Made by a program: the position numbers and the translations under genes
NCBI GenBank assembly: GCA_034620365.1
Contig: JAQGEQ010000332.1
Location: 699,097 to 763,096, forward strand
Direction of reading: 5' to 3'
Source of the DNA: Pegea sp. RAD2-039
Lineage: Eukaryota; Chordata; Thaliacea; Salpida; Salpidae
DNA: 64,000 bases
Notes under the pieces: model-generated
The model's database searches: none
Told to the model about the DNA's origin: nothing
What the model saw: only the letters and a program-made list of their open reading frames with translations
Part shown: one piece after another, positions 48,148 to 60,344 of the stretch
Layout: every line of letters begins with the position of its first letter
Numbering within the stretch: position 1 is the first letter of the stretch

Positions 48148-48513
48148 GATCATCTTCTCCTAGCTCACTCACAACTTAGTGTCAAGCAATCTGCAATTGT
48201 TAGATGAGTCAAGTAGTCAAATGCTAAAATACCTTACCTGGAAATGAAATATTTGAAGCTGACATCTTTCTGCAAGCAATGATGCAGAACGTCAGCACGA
48301 TTTTAATAAGTTTTGCTTTGTACCTGTTTTTTGTCATTACTACATCAAAAAAACTTACAACTCGACGACCCTCTTGACTTAAGGATAAATCATTTTATAA
48401 ATAATAATAATGATACAGTTCAAGATAAACCGTCTTAGCACAAGAACACGTGACTCTTCAAACAATTGCTGACTTCAGATACTAAGTTATGAGTGAGATA
48501 GGAGAAGATAGTC
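48148..48513. repeat. Fold-back hairpin, U2
   Basis: Left arm about 48148-48212 ('cttctcctagctcactcacaactt'), right arm about 48445-48513 ('aagttatgagtgagataggagaag'). Confidence 0.7.
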
Positions 48514-49122
48514 TATTTCCAGAATTATTAAACTACCAACAAATATTTCATATAATTATTATTGTTAAACACAATATTATGTTTTAAATGAAATCAATAA
48601 AACTATCTTTATGTCCCTTGAAGAAAAAACAACCTCAAGAAGATGATGGATAAACTTCAATTTGACTTCCATGTATGTATCTGATTTCTACTTGATTTTG
48701 GTATGGTTCAACGATGTATATGGTCGTTATGAAGATTCATTTTTAACCACAGTAATCTTTCTGTGATTTCTTTAATTCTTAGGATTTTAACTTTATCTGA
48801 TCGTAGTTTCTGTTTCATTTATTGTTATCACTTTTGACTTTAAAATCTTTAATGTTCTCCTTGTAAAACATTAATTTGATTTTAAAAATTTAATGGTGAG
48901 ATAGAATTTGATTTGATCTAAATGTCTAAGTAAAAGCTGTCAATCAATCAAAAACAGATAAAATGTCACAGCTTATAGTTGTTTCAAACCAAGTGATTAA
49001 ATTAAGTCTCCAAGTAGAAAATGTTGTTGTCTACTAATGATTGGTAATCAATAACTTACTTAATCATGTGCATTTTGAATCAAATTGTCATGGTAGAGCA
49101 AAACACGAATGTCATTATTCGA

Positions 49123-49130
49123 TGACGTAA
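49123..49130. promoter_or_regulatory. CRE-like TGACGTAA, module B
   Basis: F part of U2, same flanks as 41711-41718. Confidence 0.4.
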
Positions 49131-49259
49131 TCATATACAGCAGCGGCGTTTGAAGTTAGGAAATGTTTTAAATTTTAAAACAAAATGTGGAATAGTTCAT
49201 TTATTTCCGTTTACAATTTAATTTCAAAAATATGCAGACATCAAGATTTATTTCTCTCT

Positions 49260-49434
49260 GAAACAGTCTGCATCTGTCTCCGAGAGATAATTAGTTAAGT
49301 ATCGATGCATGTTGCATCTCCAAATTATCAAAAGTGCTTCTATTGAACTTACTGAGCCAATAGCTTACCTTCTGTGCCAAAATTGACGTATATATCCACC
49401 AAACGAAGTCTAACATTTGTGAGCGATGACGTAA
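49260..49434 (+). promoter_or_regulatory. TATA module, subtype alpha
   Basis: TATATATCC at 49389-49397, CRE 49427-49434, 30 bp apart from the end of the box. Confidence 0.4.
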
Positions 49435-49911
49435 TTTTAGCGATTAAATCAGTTCAACGATGTACAATGCTACAATATGCTCTTAGAAACATAAATTTTC
49501 AATTTTTTTTGCTATTTGGTAAAATCTGAATCAATGAGTTTTTATTAAGGTATTTGATAAAATTAATTACAAGATTAATTATTTTATGTTAGTTTTTCCT
49601 GAATATTGTTTATTTATGTTGTGAAAAAAGAGTACTTAGATTAATAAACAATCCTGTTTTTGGTCTTAATAAGTTTATTTGAAGTTTTTTATCAGTTTAT
49701 AAACATTTTATAAAAGAGATTAAATCATTAAAACAAATTTCAAAAGCTAAAACATTTCAGTAAATTTATAAATCTCTTTTCTTCGATATAACAATTATAT
49801 ATAATAAGCTTATGATATCATAAACCTTTGAAAAACTGCCTAAAACATTGTTTCTATTAAGAAAGTTTGATTAAAACTTTTTGCAGAACAATTTAATTTC
49901 ATTAACTGTTA

Positions 49912-50133
49912 ATGCAAAGCGATTTTAAAAAGAATAGATTTAATCTTACTTTTGTCAAGCAAAATTATTTTGTTGAATTTGGTGTTTTATTTTCTTGTCT
50001 TTTTGTAAAATCATTTTTATGCAAAATTCTTTCTCAGCTTGACTTGCTAATGTCATCAAATACTAAAATTGCCGAAAATGCACGACTATGCATTGAAGTT
50101 GTGACGTCACGATCACTAAAAGTGGAAAATTAA
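49912..50133 (+). pseudogene. 73-codon frame of segment C, copy 4 (U2)
   Basis: Intact frame. The tail reads 'EVVTSRSLKVEN'. A nearby 62-codon frame (50364-50552) is a further low-complexity, Phe/Lys/Asn-rich frame that recurs only in recent copies and is not treated as a gene. Confidence 0.25.
50102..50109. promoter_or_regulatory. Full CRE-like octamer TGACGTCA (segment C)
   Basis: In 'gaagttgtgacgtcacgatcac'. Confidence 0.4.
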
Positions 50134-51348
50134 GTGCTGTATCATTCGCCTAACATTCTAGGTCTCATAGCAATTGAAAAAAAGATTAATATCAGAATTC
50201 AATTGATAGTGCACTAATAAATGTTGCACAGGAATTTTTGAAAAGTAAACTGAACAGTAAGACGAGTAAACAAATTTATGCATTTTAACTGTACTGTAAT
50301 ATTCTATTCTCTATTAAATATGACAAAAAGCAAAGTAATTGTTTTAAATAATATTATATTCGTTTGGTTTCAAACAATCTTTTATTTGATAAGCAAAATT
50401 GTTTCAAAAAATGTTTATTTCTACACTATAATAATTTTTTTTTAATTTTAATTCTTACTAATACTGCTTCAAATTTAAGATTTAAAAAAAGTATTTTAAC
50501 AACTTTTAAAACGTTTAATGAGGTCTTAGACAAAACATTGAGAGTTTTTTAATACGAAATGTTTAAAAAGTTAAAGCTGCAGAGTTTTTTTATCAGAAAC
50601 TTTAAATAAAAATTAAGTAAATTAAATTATTTAACACATTTATTTTGTCACATAAAAAGCTGGGAAATAACTTCAGTAAAAATAATAACTAGGTATGATT
50701 TTACTCTTAAAGTAAAAGTTATTAGGGTTACCCTTTAGAAATAAAATATTAACATTTTTTCTTAATTAGGTTTACGAAAAAGTTATGTTACAACGTTTTT
50801 TTTAATTCTTATTCCTTACTTTGAACACTTTCTGCAAAAAACATTTCTAATTTTGCTTAGTTGTTATTAAGAAAGTATACATTTTTATATTTTATCTATA
50901 TTTATATTTTGTTTAACTTTTTCGTTATTTCTATTTCTGATGTTGATTTAGTTACAATCACTGTATTAGCACTACAAAAATAACATTATATCAAAGAAAA
51001 GAAATTTAAAAATTTACTCAAATGTTTTATCATTTAAAATTTATTTCAATGATTTAATCTCTTTCATAAAATGTTTATAAACTGATAAATAACTTTGAGT
51101 TTTGAATAAACTTATTAAAACCATAACAAAGGATTTTTTACTAATTTAAGTAGTTTTTTTTCACAAAATAATAAAACAATTTTCAGAAAAAACTAACATA
51201 AAATAAATAATCTTGTAAACAATTTTAGCCAAATCCTAACTAAACGCATTGATTCAGATTTTACCAATTAGCAAAAAAAAAAGACAATTTATGTTTCTAA
51301 GAGCATATTGTAGCATTGTACATCGTTGAATTGATTTAATCGCTAAAA

Positions 51349-51515
51349 TTACGTCATCGCTCTCAAATGTTATACTTCGTTTGGTGGATATATACGTCAA
51401 TTTTGGCACAGAAAGATGGCTATTAGCTCAGTAAGCTCAATAGACGCGCTTTTGATAATTTGGAGATGCAATATGCATCAATACTTAACTAATAGTCTCT
51501 CAGAGGCAGATGCAG
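51349..51515 (-). promoter_or_regulatory. TATA module, subtype alpha
   Basis: CRE 51349-51356. The inverted motif reads 'gatgcaatatgcatcaat', with the usual 'atcgat' altered. Confidence 0.4.
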
Positions 51516-52011
51516 ACTGTTTGAGAGATAAATAAATCTTGATGTCTGCTTATTTTTGAAATTAAACTGTAAACGGAAATAAATGAACTATTCAAAATTT
51601 TTTTTTTAATTTAAAATATTTTCTAGCTTCAAACGCTGCTGCTGTGATGACATTCGTAGTTTGCTTTACCATGACAAATTGAATCAAAATATACCTTCCT
51701 TGAGTTTGTGTCTTCTATCACTTCATCAGATGTTATGCTATTGTACATCTCTTTTCTACTTGCTTTTTGCGCTTGTTAAAAATGGAAAGTTTAATCAAAA
51801 GGATGTTTGACGTTTAGCAGCTAATTGAGAACTTTGACACGTTAGAACATTGTGACATGAAACTAGCTTCTCTAAACCTAGGCAACTGCTGTGACTATTA
51901 ATACGTTAATGACGTAAAGTACTTTTCGGAAGTGGTACATCTATTCAATAATTAACTTTCAAATTTTATAAAATAAGAAGTATTTTGACATTATTAATTG
52001 CGATAGATTAA

Positions 52012-52218
52012 TTGGTAAAGTATTTTTTAGATAAGGTAAATCGAAGAAGAAAAATTTATTTGAATACATTCGAATTTTATGAAAAGTTCAATGAACTTGA
52101 AAGATTGGGCAATTTTACCGGTTTCAAAAACTTTAGCTGTAAGTATAATATACTTAAACCATTTTTTTTATATGTGACAGTTTGTTTTGTTTTCACTGTT
52201 TTACTTTTGACTGAATAA
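52012..52218 (+). pseudogene. 68-codon frame (k segment)
   Basis: Begins MVKYFLDKVNRRRK and ends in a hydrophobic run. The old copy (minus strand, about 11760 down to 11590) reads 'KYFLDIIN', then a stop, 'RKIISLNKIQF' and 'LNKLERS' in much the same register, one codon different in length. It lies about 130 bp downstream of the diverged island relative in the same direction, so the two could be exons of one lost gene. Unrecognised. Confidence 0.2.
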
Positions 52219-52636
52219 CCTTCAATGTTTTACCAATGTTTCCTTTTTTTATGACTGCTTTTGAACTTTTAAGTAATCATTGGAAAGAAACTTTATCTTT
52301 GACATGAGGTCTGGCATACTTTTTTTGCTCAAAAACTAATCTTTGTATTTATTTTCAAAGTCAATCTTAGAAATAGAAATACACAGTTGTTGAAATTTTT
52401 TGGATAATATGAAATTTTAGAATTAAATAAAAAAATTTAAATCCGAGAAAACATTACCATTGCCAAAATGATTCTTCTGTAAGCAATCTTAAAACAATTA
52501 CATTTTCTTATAAAAAAATTGTATTTTGCAATCCTTTAAAATTTAAGAATATGACATCCGGCAAAAAGGTAACATACGATCAGCTATCATCAATAGATAA
52601 TAGAAACGGAAATACTTTTTTTATATACATAAATGT

Positions 52637-52802
52637 GAAGGAGGGTGCCTAAAGAGAGCACATCTCGCTAAGACACATTCTCTCATGAGTTTTTTGAATA
52701 TGTCTCCACCTGGGTTCGAACCTTCGATACTTCGATACCTTCGGTACTTCCAAGCTAGAAGTACTTTGTAGCTAGGTGTAGTAACCGCTTCGCCGCCAAG
52801 CA
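52637..52802 (-). mobile_element. tRNA-derived SINE, full copy in U3
   Basis: Complete mirror partner of 24766-24931. It has a short local duplication, 'ttcgatacttcgataccttcgg' type, inserted just beyond the B box (about 52722-52744), which is absent from all other copies and would disturb the tRNA-like fold. Confidence 0.85.
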
Positions 52803-54305
52803 GAAATTTTGAAAATGTTAAAGGATAAATATTTTTAACAACATATGCTGATATAACTGCAGAGCCAAAACAATTTTATTTTTGTAATAACCCTAGTAAA
52901 GAAATTTGGAAAGGTAGTTTTATATTTCTAAATTATTTTTACAATTCTTTCAGTTATTGGTTTTGCCTCTTGTACGTAGTTATGTGAATTTAATTTTACA
53001 CGTTTGATGCTTATAGAACATAAAAAACATTAACATTAGTCAATTCTTATTTTAGTTTAGTAAAGATAAAGATGAAGAAATCCCAAAACTAATTTGCTAA
53101 AGGTTTAAGAATCAGATAAACCAAAGCCCAAGTTTTGCGAAAACTTTGTGAAACTGTATCAGGATGTTAATAATAGATAAAGTAATTATTTATTAACATA
53201 AACGTAAATGTTTAAATAGAATATGATAACAAGGGACTTTTATTACTACAATTATGACCTCAAAATTCCCAGAGTAACAAAGCACATGTTTTTAAATTAA
53301 AGTATATCAGAAATTATTTGTTGACTGCAAAATTTTTCAAACTGAATTTTAAAAACTGGTTGAAATTTAAGAAAAATACATGTATTTATAAGGAAACTTT
53401 CTTATTTTATCAGAATATCTCTGCTGGTCATTAACGTTTGTTAAACTTTGCCCCCTGGTATTGGTGATATTACAATAACTACAGTCAACTTTTTTACCTC
53501 ATTTTATTTTAGATAAAATGAATGATATTTCAAACAAAAGTGCAAAATAAAATCGAATTATTTGTATAATACTGGATGAAGTTGCCTGTAATACTTGTAA
53601 ATGATACTACGTCGCTGAAAGGTACACCATATTTGCTAGTTAATAGAATTATAAACGCACACAATACCAAGATGCAGAAACCAGAGTCTCATATGAGTGA
53701 TTTAATATATAATAAATTGATTTCTGATTTCTTTTAGTTAAACATCAAACTAAACCCAACTTTGTAAAACAGCATAAAATAAAGTAAAATTAACTAAGTA
53801 AAAGGATTATTGAATTAACATATGTCAAATGAAATTTTTCTGTGAAAGGTTCTTTCCCTACTTGCTCAATGGTGAAAGCGTCTGTAGGCAGCTTTTTAAC
53901 ATTTATGATATCATCAACATATTATATTTAAATGTTATATTAAAGTAAACAACTTTCTAAATTTAGTTAAATATTCTATCTTTAAAAATTTGTTTCAATA
54001 ATCCAATCTTTAATGTTGAATTTTTATAAGCTGATAATTAACTTTGAACAAACTTATTAAAACCAGAAAGGTAGGTCTTCGACTAATATAAATAGTCTTT
54101 TTTTAAAACAAAAATAAACAATTTTCTGCAAAAATTAACTTAAAAGAATTAATCACCTAAACAATTTTAGCAAATAACTCACTAAACTTCATGATTTCAA
54201 CTTGATTTAGATTTTACCAATAAGACAAAAAAAAAATTTATGATTGTTCTTTGTAAAAGCATATAGTAGCATTGTACGCTGTTTAATTAAGTAAATGGCT
54301 AAAAA

Positions 54306-54474
54306 TAACTTTTTCAAACTCACAAATTTTAGACTTGGTTTGTTCTATATATACGCTATCTTTGCTACAAACGAATATGATCATTAATGATATCATCATC
54401 ATTATCGGCAATTTTGAAGATGCAACTTGCATCGATGCTTAACTACGAATCTCTAGGAAACAGGTAGAGACTGT
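54306..54474 (-). promoter_or_regulatory. TATA module, subtype beta
   Basis: Nearly identical to 46846-47012. Confidence 0.4.
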
Positions 54475-54601
54475 TTTCGAGATACATAAATCTTAATGTT
54501 TGCATATTTTCGAAATTAGACTTTAAAAGAAAATAAGGGTACAATTCACCAATTTTGAAAATTTAAAAAGATTTTATAGCTTCAAACGGTGATGTATATT
54601 A

Positions 54602-54609
54602 TTACGTCA
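54602..54609. promoter_or_regulatory. CRE-like TTACGTCA, module B
   Basis: Mirror of 22919-22926. Confidence 0.4.
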
Positions 54610-54655
54610 TCCAATAATGACATTCTAACTTTGCAATGTAACTCTAAAATGTAAA

Positions 54656-54809
54656 GTTTCATCATAAGGACGTCTGTGGGTCAGCAGCTAATTGAGTATT
54701 TTGACACGTTAGAACAACATGACATCAAACCAGCTTCTATACACCTAAGCACCTGCTGAGACTTATAATAGAATTGTAACATAAAGTACTTTCCAGAACT
54801 GGTTCATCT
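54656..54809 (+). other. Highly conserved island, U3
   Basis: Several changes from the U2 copy, including 'tgtgggtcagcag', which spoils the A-box-like sequence, and 'tgctgagac' for 'tgctgcgac'. The most altered of the close copies. Confidence 0.5.
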
Positions 54810-55614
54810 CTTCAATAGTTAAGTTTCAAATTTCATTAAATAATAAGTATTTTGAAATTATTAAATCCGATAGTTTAGAGAAGTTTGAAATGAACCTTTT
54901 ACAGAACAATTTAATTTATTTAAATGTAATACAAAAAGAATTTAAAAAAATAAGTATAATCTAACTTTTGTCAAACATAATTATTTTGTTGATTTAATTT
55001 TCATGTCTTTTTGTCAAATTCTGTCTTAGATTGACTTGCTAATGTCATCAAATACCAATAACGCCGATAATATATGCCAATACACTAAAGATGTGATGTA
55101 ACAATCACTATCAGCGAAAATTAAGCGCTTTAGGGATCTCCTAACCTGCTACTGCACAAAAAATTTCAAAATAAGATTAATATCAAAATGCACTAGATAG
55201 TGCACAAGCAGATGTTCCACAAGAATTTATAAAAGTATGCAGCCATACTCAATTTCAGCATCAAAGTTTTGATATTTAAAATAAAATTAATGTTACCCAA
55301 CGAAAAGATAAATTAAAAAAGTCAAAAGTGACAGCAATAATTGAAACAAAAACTAAGATTAACCAAAGTTATAATCCTAAGAATAAAAAAAATTAAAAAA
55401 AAAAATTGTGGTTAGAAAAAAGTCTTCATCGAATTCATTTAGACAGTTGAGCCATGTCAGAAGCAAGTAGAATTCATATGCAAATAAAGAAGACAAATGA
55501 AATCCATCATGCTTTTTGGGTTCTTAGTGATTCTTCTAAGGCATATCAAGGTAATCTTGTAGATTTTTTTTGAAACACACGTAAGTAGCTTCAAAAGTTT
55601 CAGTTGAAAAAGAT

Positions 55615-55982
55615 CATCTTCTCCTAGCTCACTCACAACTTAGTGTCAAGCAATCTGCAATTGTTAGATGAGTCAAGTAGTCAAATGCTAAAATACCTTA
55701 CCTGGAAAAGAAATATTTGAATCTAACATCTTTCTGCAAGCAATGATGCAGAACGTCATCACGATTTTAATAAGTTTTGCTTTATACCTGGTTCTTGTCA
55801 TTACTACATCATAAAAACTTACTACACGACGACCCTCTCGACTTAAGGATAAATCATTTTATAAATAATAATAATGATACAGTTCAAGATAAACCGTCTT
55901 AGCACAAGAACACGTGACTCTTCAACCAATTGCTGACTTCAGATACTAAGTTATGAGTGAGATAGGAGAAGATAGTCTATTT
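55615..55982. repeat. Fold-back hairpin, U3
   Basis: Arms about 55615-55680 and 55912-55982. Inverted repeat 2 begins inside this loop, at 55818. Confidence 0.7.
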
Positions 55983-56586
55983 CCATAGTTATTAAACTAC
56001 CAACAAATATTTCATATAATTATTATTGTTAAACACAATATTATGTTTTAAATGAAATCAATAAAACTATCTTTATGTCCCTTGAAGAAAAAACAACCTC
56101 AAGAAGATGATAGATAAACTTCAATTTGACTTCCATGTATGTATCTGATTTCTACTTGATTTTGGTATGGTTCAACGATGTATATGGTCGTTATGAAGAT
56201 TCATTTTTAACCACAGTAATCTTTCTGTGATTTCTTTAATTCTTAGGATTTTAACTTTATCTGATCGTAGTTTCTGTTTCATTTATTGTTATTACTTTTG
56301 ACTTTAAAATCTTTAATGTTCTCCTTGTAAAACATTAATTTGATTTTAATAATTTAATGGTGAGATAGAATTTGATTTGATCTAAATGTCTAAGTAAAAG
56401 CTGTCAATCAATCAAAAACAGATAAAATGTCACACATTATAGTTGTTTCAAACCAAGTGATTAAATTAAGTCTCCAAGTAGAAAATGTTGTTGTCTACTA
56501 ATGATTGGTAATCAAAAACTTACTTACTCATGTGCATTTTGAATCAAATTGTCATGGTAGAGCAAAACACGAATGTCATTATTCGA

Positions 56587-56594
56587 TGACGTAA
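56587..56594. promoter_or_regulatory. CRE-like TGACGTAA, module B
   Basis: In 'cattattcgatgacgtaatcatacacagcagcgg'. Confidence 0.4.
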
Positions 56595-56725
56595 TCATAC
56601 ACAGCAGCGGCGTTTGAAGTTAGGAAATGTTTTAAATTTTAAAAGAAAATGTGGAATAGTTCATTTATTTCCGTTTACAATTTAATTTCAAAAATATGCA
56701 GACATCAAGATTTATTTCTCTCTGA

Positions 56726-56898
56726 AACAGTCTGCATCTGTCTCCGAAAGATAATTAGTTAAGTATCGATGCATGTTGCATCTCCAAATTATCAAAAGTG
56801 CTTCTATTGAACTTACTGAGCCAATAGCTTACCTTCTGTGCCAAAATTGACGTATATATCCACCAAAAGAAGTCTAACATTTGTGAGCGATGACGTAA
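56726..56898 (+). promoter_or_regulatory. TATA module, subtype alpha
   Basis: CRE 56891-56898, followed by 'ttatagcg'; 'gtctccgaaag' replaces the usual 'gtctccgagag'. Confidence 0.4.
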
Positions 56899-57375
56899 TT
56901 ATAGCGATTAAATCAATTTAACGATGTACAATGCTACAATATGCTCTTAGAAACATAAATTTTCAATTTTTTTTGCTATTTGGTAAAATCTGAATCAATG
57001 AGTTTTTATTGAGGTATTTGATAAAATTAATTACAAGATTAATTATTTTATGTTAGTTTTTCCTGAATATTGTTTATTTATGTTGTGAAAAAAGAGTACT
57101 TAGATTAATAAACAATCCTTTTTTTGGTCTTAATAAGTTTATTTGAAGTTTTTTATCAGTTTATAAACATTTTATTTAAGAGATTGAATCATTAAAACAA
57201 ATTTTAAAAGCTAAAACATTTCAGTAAATTTATAAATTTCTTTTCTTCGATATAACAATTAAATATAATAAGCTTATGATATCATAAACCTTTGAAAAAC
57301 TGCCTAAAACATTGTTTCTATTGAGAAAGTTTGATTAAAACTTTTTGCAGAACAATTTAATTTCATTAACTGTTA

Positions 57376-57597
57376 ATGCAAAGCGATTTTAAAAAGAATA
57401 GATTTAATCTTACTTTTGTCAAGCAAAATTATTTTGTTGAATTTGGTGTTTTATTTTCTTGTCTTTTTCTAAAATCATTTTTCTGCAAAATTCTTTCTCA
57501 GCTTGACTTGCTAATTTCATCAAATAATAAAATTGCCGAAAATGCACGCCTATGCATTGAAGTTGTGACGTCACGATCACTAAAAGTGGAAAATTAA
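57376..57597 (+). pseudogene. 73-codon frame of segment C, copy 5 (U3)
   Basis: Intact. Full CRE at 57566-57573. Confidence 0.25.
57566..57573. promoter_or_regulatory. Full CRE-like octamer TGACGTCA (segment C)
   Basis: In 'gaagttgtgacgtcacgatcac'. Confidence 0.4.
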
Positions 57598-58366
57598 GCG
57601 CTGTATCATTCGCCTAACCTGCTAGGTCTCATAGCAATTGAAAAAAAAAGATTAATATCAGAATTCAATTGATAGTGCACTAATAAATGTTGCACAGGAA
57701 TTTGTGAAAAGTAAACTGAACAGTAAGACGAGTAAACAATTTTATGAATTTTAACTGTACTGTAATATTCTATTCTTAATTAAATATGACAAAAACCAAA
57801 GTAATTGTTTTAAATAATATTATATTCGTTTGGTTTCAAACAATCTTTTATTTGATAAGCCAATTTATTTCAAAAAAAGTTTATTTCTAAACTATAATAA
57901 TTTTTTTTTAATTTTAATTCTTATTAATACTGCTTCAAATTTAAGATTTAAAAAAAGTATTTTAACAACTTTTAAAACGTTCAATGAAGTTTTAGACAAA
58001 ACATTGAGTGTTTTTTAATACGAAATGTTAAAAAAGTTAAAGCTGCAGAGTTTTTATCAGAAACTTTAAATAAAAATTAAGTAAATTAAATTATTTAACA
58101 CATTTATTTTGTCACATAAAAAGCTGGGAAATAACTTCGGTAAAAATGATAACTAGATATGATTTTTACTCTTAAAGTAAAAGTTATTAGGGTTACCCTT
58201 TGGAAATAAAATATTAACATTTTTTCTTAATTAGGTTTACGAAAAAGTTATGTTACAACGATTTTTTTAATTCTTATTCTTTACTTTGAACATTTTCTGC
58301 AAAAAACATTTCTATTTTTTCTTAGTTGTTACTAAGCAAGTATACATTTTTATATTTTATATATAT

Positions 58367-58582
58367 TTATATTTGGTTTATCTTTTTAGTTATATCTATT
58401 TCTGATGTTGATTTAGTTACAATCACTGTATTAGCACTACAAAAATAACATTTTGCTGCAGCGAGGCCAAAATATTCTTCAAACTTAAAGTCAGCTTCAA
58501 AAAGAGAGAATATTACCATAAAAATGTTACGCCCAAATTGTCGTGAAATAACAAATACTATTACTAGATTTAGTTTCATCAA
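58367..58582 (-). pseudogene. 71-codon frame with CxxC, copy 3
   Basis: Identical in translation to 32529-32744, its mirror. Confidence 0.25.
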
Positions 58583-59211
58583 GCACTTTAAGTTTTTGGG
58601 TAAGTTTATACTTTGATTTACTAAGATACTAATTTTAGATAATTAGGTTAGCCTTGATAAAGAAAGCCTTTGGTAAGCTCGTTGTGATAAGTTTCAAGCA
58701 ATAGAGTTCTTAAAACTGAGATAAAGTTGAATATTTACAAGGTTGTTGTAACAATCTTGCATGAATCTTTTATTGATTCTAATTTTAATGATTTAATGAA
58801 CTATTCGCTCAAATGATTATTAGTCACAAATGTTTTCACAAAAAATGTAACCAAAATTGTATTATGTCATCTAGACTTTGAGGTGCTACACAAAAACCTT
58901 GCAAGGATATAAACCTCTCTTTGAAACTTTCGGTATACAATAGTCGTAATTGTTTTAAATTAAGTAGTTTTGCAATAAATAGCAACAAAAAGTCTTTTTT
59001 ATCTCAATTTAAAAATTATTCATTTAAATAAATGGTTTTTAAACGAATCCATACTTAAAACTGGTTTGTTATTAACTTTGAAAAGTCAAACATCTAAAAT
59101 AAAAATGTTTTAAATAAATTAATCACTAGAAATTATTTTGTTGATTTTACTGACTTAAAATATTAACTTTCTGTTTACTAGGAAATTCAACATTTTTATT
59201 TGGAGTTTACT

Positions 59212-59249
59212 TATAAAAAAGTGTTTTCAACCGCAAGATGGCGGTAAGT
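59212..59249 (+). promoter_or_regulatory. TATA plus TISU-like ATG plus 5' splice site, copy 3
   Basis: TATAAAAAA at 59212-59220, CAAGATGGCGGTAAGT at 59234-59249. The distance from the TATA box puts an expected start of transcription almost on the ATG, which is the layout for which TISU elements are known (very short leaders). TISU promoters are usually TATA-less, so the combination is unusual. Confidence 0.45.
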
Positions 59250-60282
59250 AAAAGAGATTTTCTCTCATTTTAATTACTTTTTCATTAAGTAGCATAAATT
59301 AGTTAATTTTTATTTAAAAGTTGAATTCTAGCAATTAAACCAAACTTTGATTTATATTACTTTAATTATAGCTACAAATCATTGTCAGCATGTCAACATA
59401 AAAGCGGTTTTTCTGGCAGCAAAACAAACATTATTCAAAACGTTTTTCAAAATGTGATAAAATTTTCTTAATTCTATAAAAAAACATGAACAAAAAGTCT
59501 AAAGAGTTTTTTTGATAAGAGATAATTAACTTTTAATCTAAAATTGTTTTCAACTAAGATCGTATTTTTCAATGCAAAAAAAGTTTTAAAAGATTACATT
59601 AGTTGAATATGAAATTTGAATATACTTCGAGTTAGAAATCAATATTTCAGAATCTATTGTGTAAAATAAAAATGCTACAAAATAACTCTAAGCTTGATAA
59701 GAAACCTACTTTTACAAAAATACTCATAAATAAATAACTATACATCTGTTAAGTAATAAAGCTTTAATTATTGAATTTTAACTTAATCCAAATATTATCA
59801 AATATTTTATAAAACTAGAAGTCTCAGAAAAACATCATTAAGATACTTTTTTTTCCACAGTTGAATAATATCAGACTTTAAATGACATACTTCAATTATT
59901 TGATCTAAACTAGTTTACTCAGTGAAGCTTATAAATGTTTGATATTATTATGATACTACGCCTTAAAGTTAAACACATACATAATTCTCTTAGTCATTCA
60001 AAACTTCTAATGATGTCGTTTGAAATCATGTAGAGTCATCTAAACTACTTTAACATCTCTTCTTGATTCATCAAACCTATCTCTAAAAATCTGTCAAAAA
60101 TGAAGTTCAAACAGTTCTTAATCTGGAGTGATAGTAAAACTGTTTCGTTTTTTAACTTGAACAATACACTTGAACAACAGTGTTTCATCAGATCATCTAG
60201 TACTAACAATTATTCTTTGACTTATTCAATCTATTCTCACAATAATAACAATTGCCAGCTTTCGCCAATTGAATGATTTCAG

Positions 60283-60344
60283 GTTCTAGAACAGTATAAT
60301 GAGTTAGCGTCAAGTTGTTGTCAATATTTAATACTGTCCAGAAG
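60283..60344 (+). other. Candidate second exon after the TISU-like start, right copy
   Basis: Acceptor 'gatttcag' ends at 60282; 62 nt later comes 'ccagaag|gtaatg'. Phase 0 with the ATGGCG at 59238-59243. The peptide 'LEQYNELASSCC' loosely resembles 'LEQHDIKLAS..LSTCC' of the conserved island, possibly by chance. Confidence 0.2.

Larger units (their letters stand above)
43579..50985. repeat. Tandem unit U2 (about 7.4 kb)
   Basis: Colinear with U3 throughout, at an offset of about 7,405-7,465 bp: 44.6 kb corresponds to 52.0, 46.0 to 53.5, 47190 to 54656, 49912 to 57376. Its start is the junction 'gcactacaaaaataacat' with 'tatatcaaagaaaag', and the same junction recurs at 50985. That means the units were multiplied after the junction formed. 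Confidence 0.9.
50986..58440. repeat. Tandem unit U3 (about 7.4 kb)
   Basis: Third unit, colinear with U2. At its end the CxxC 71-codon segment continues in full (58367-58582) instead of being truncated at 'aaaataacat'. U3 is thus the unit that still carries the unbroken sequence from which the truncated unit junctions derive. Confidence 0.88.
50985..59842 (-). repeat. Right arm of long inverted repeat 1
   Basis: Mirror of 17681-26565. Both arms contain a complete SINE at the mirrored place, so the inverted copy was made after that SINE inserted. The arm overlaps unit U3 and then runs on through the TISU-like block. Confidence 0.88.

Noticed and set aside
50364..50552. 62-codon frames at 19509, 33085, 50364 and 57830
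   Set aside because: Low-complexity Phe/Lys/Asn-rich frames seen only in recent copies; the diverged versions in the 1,260-bp array have stops.
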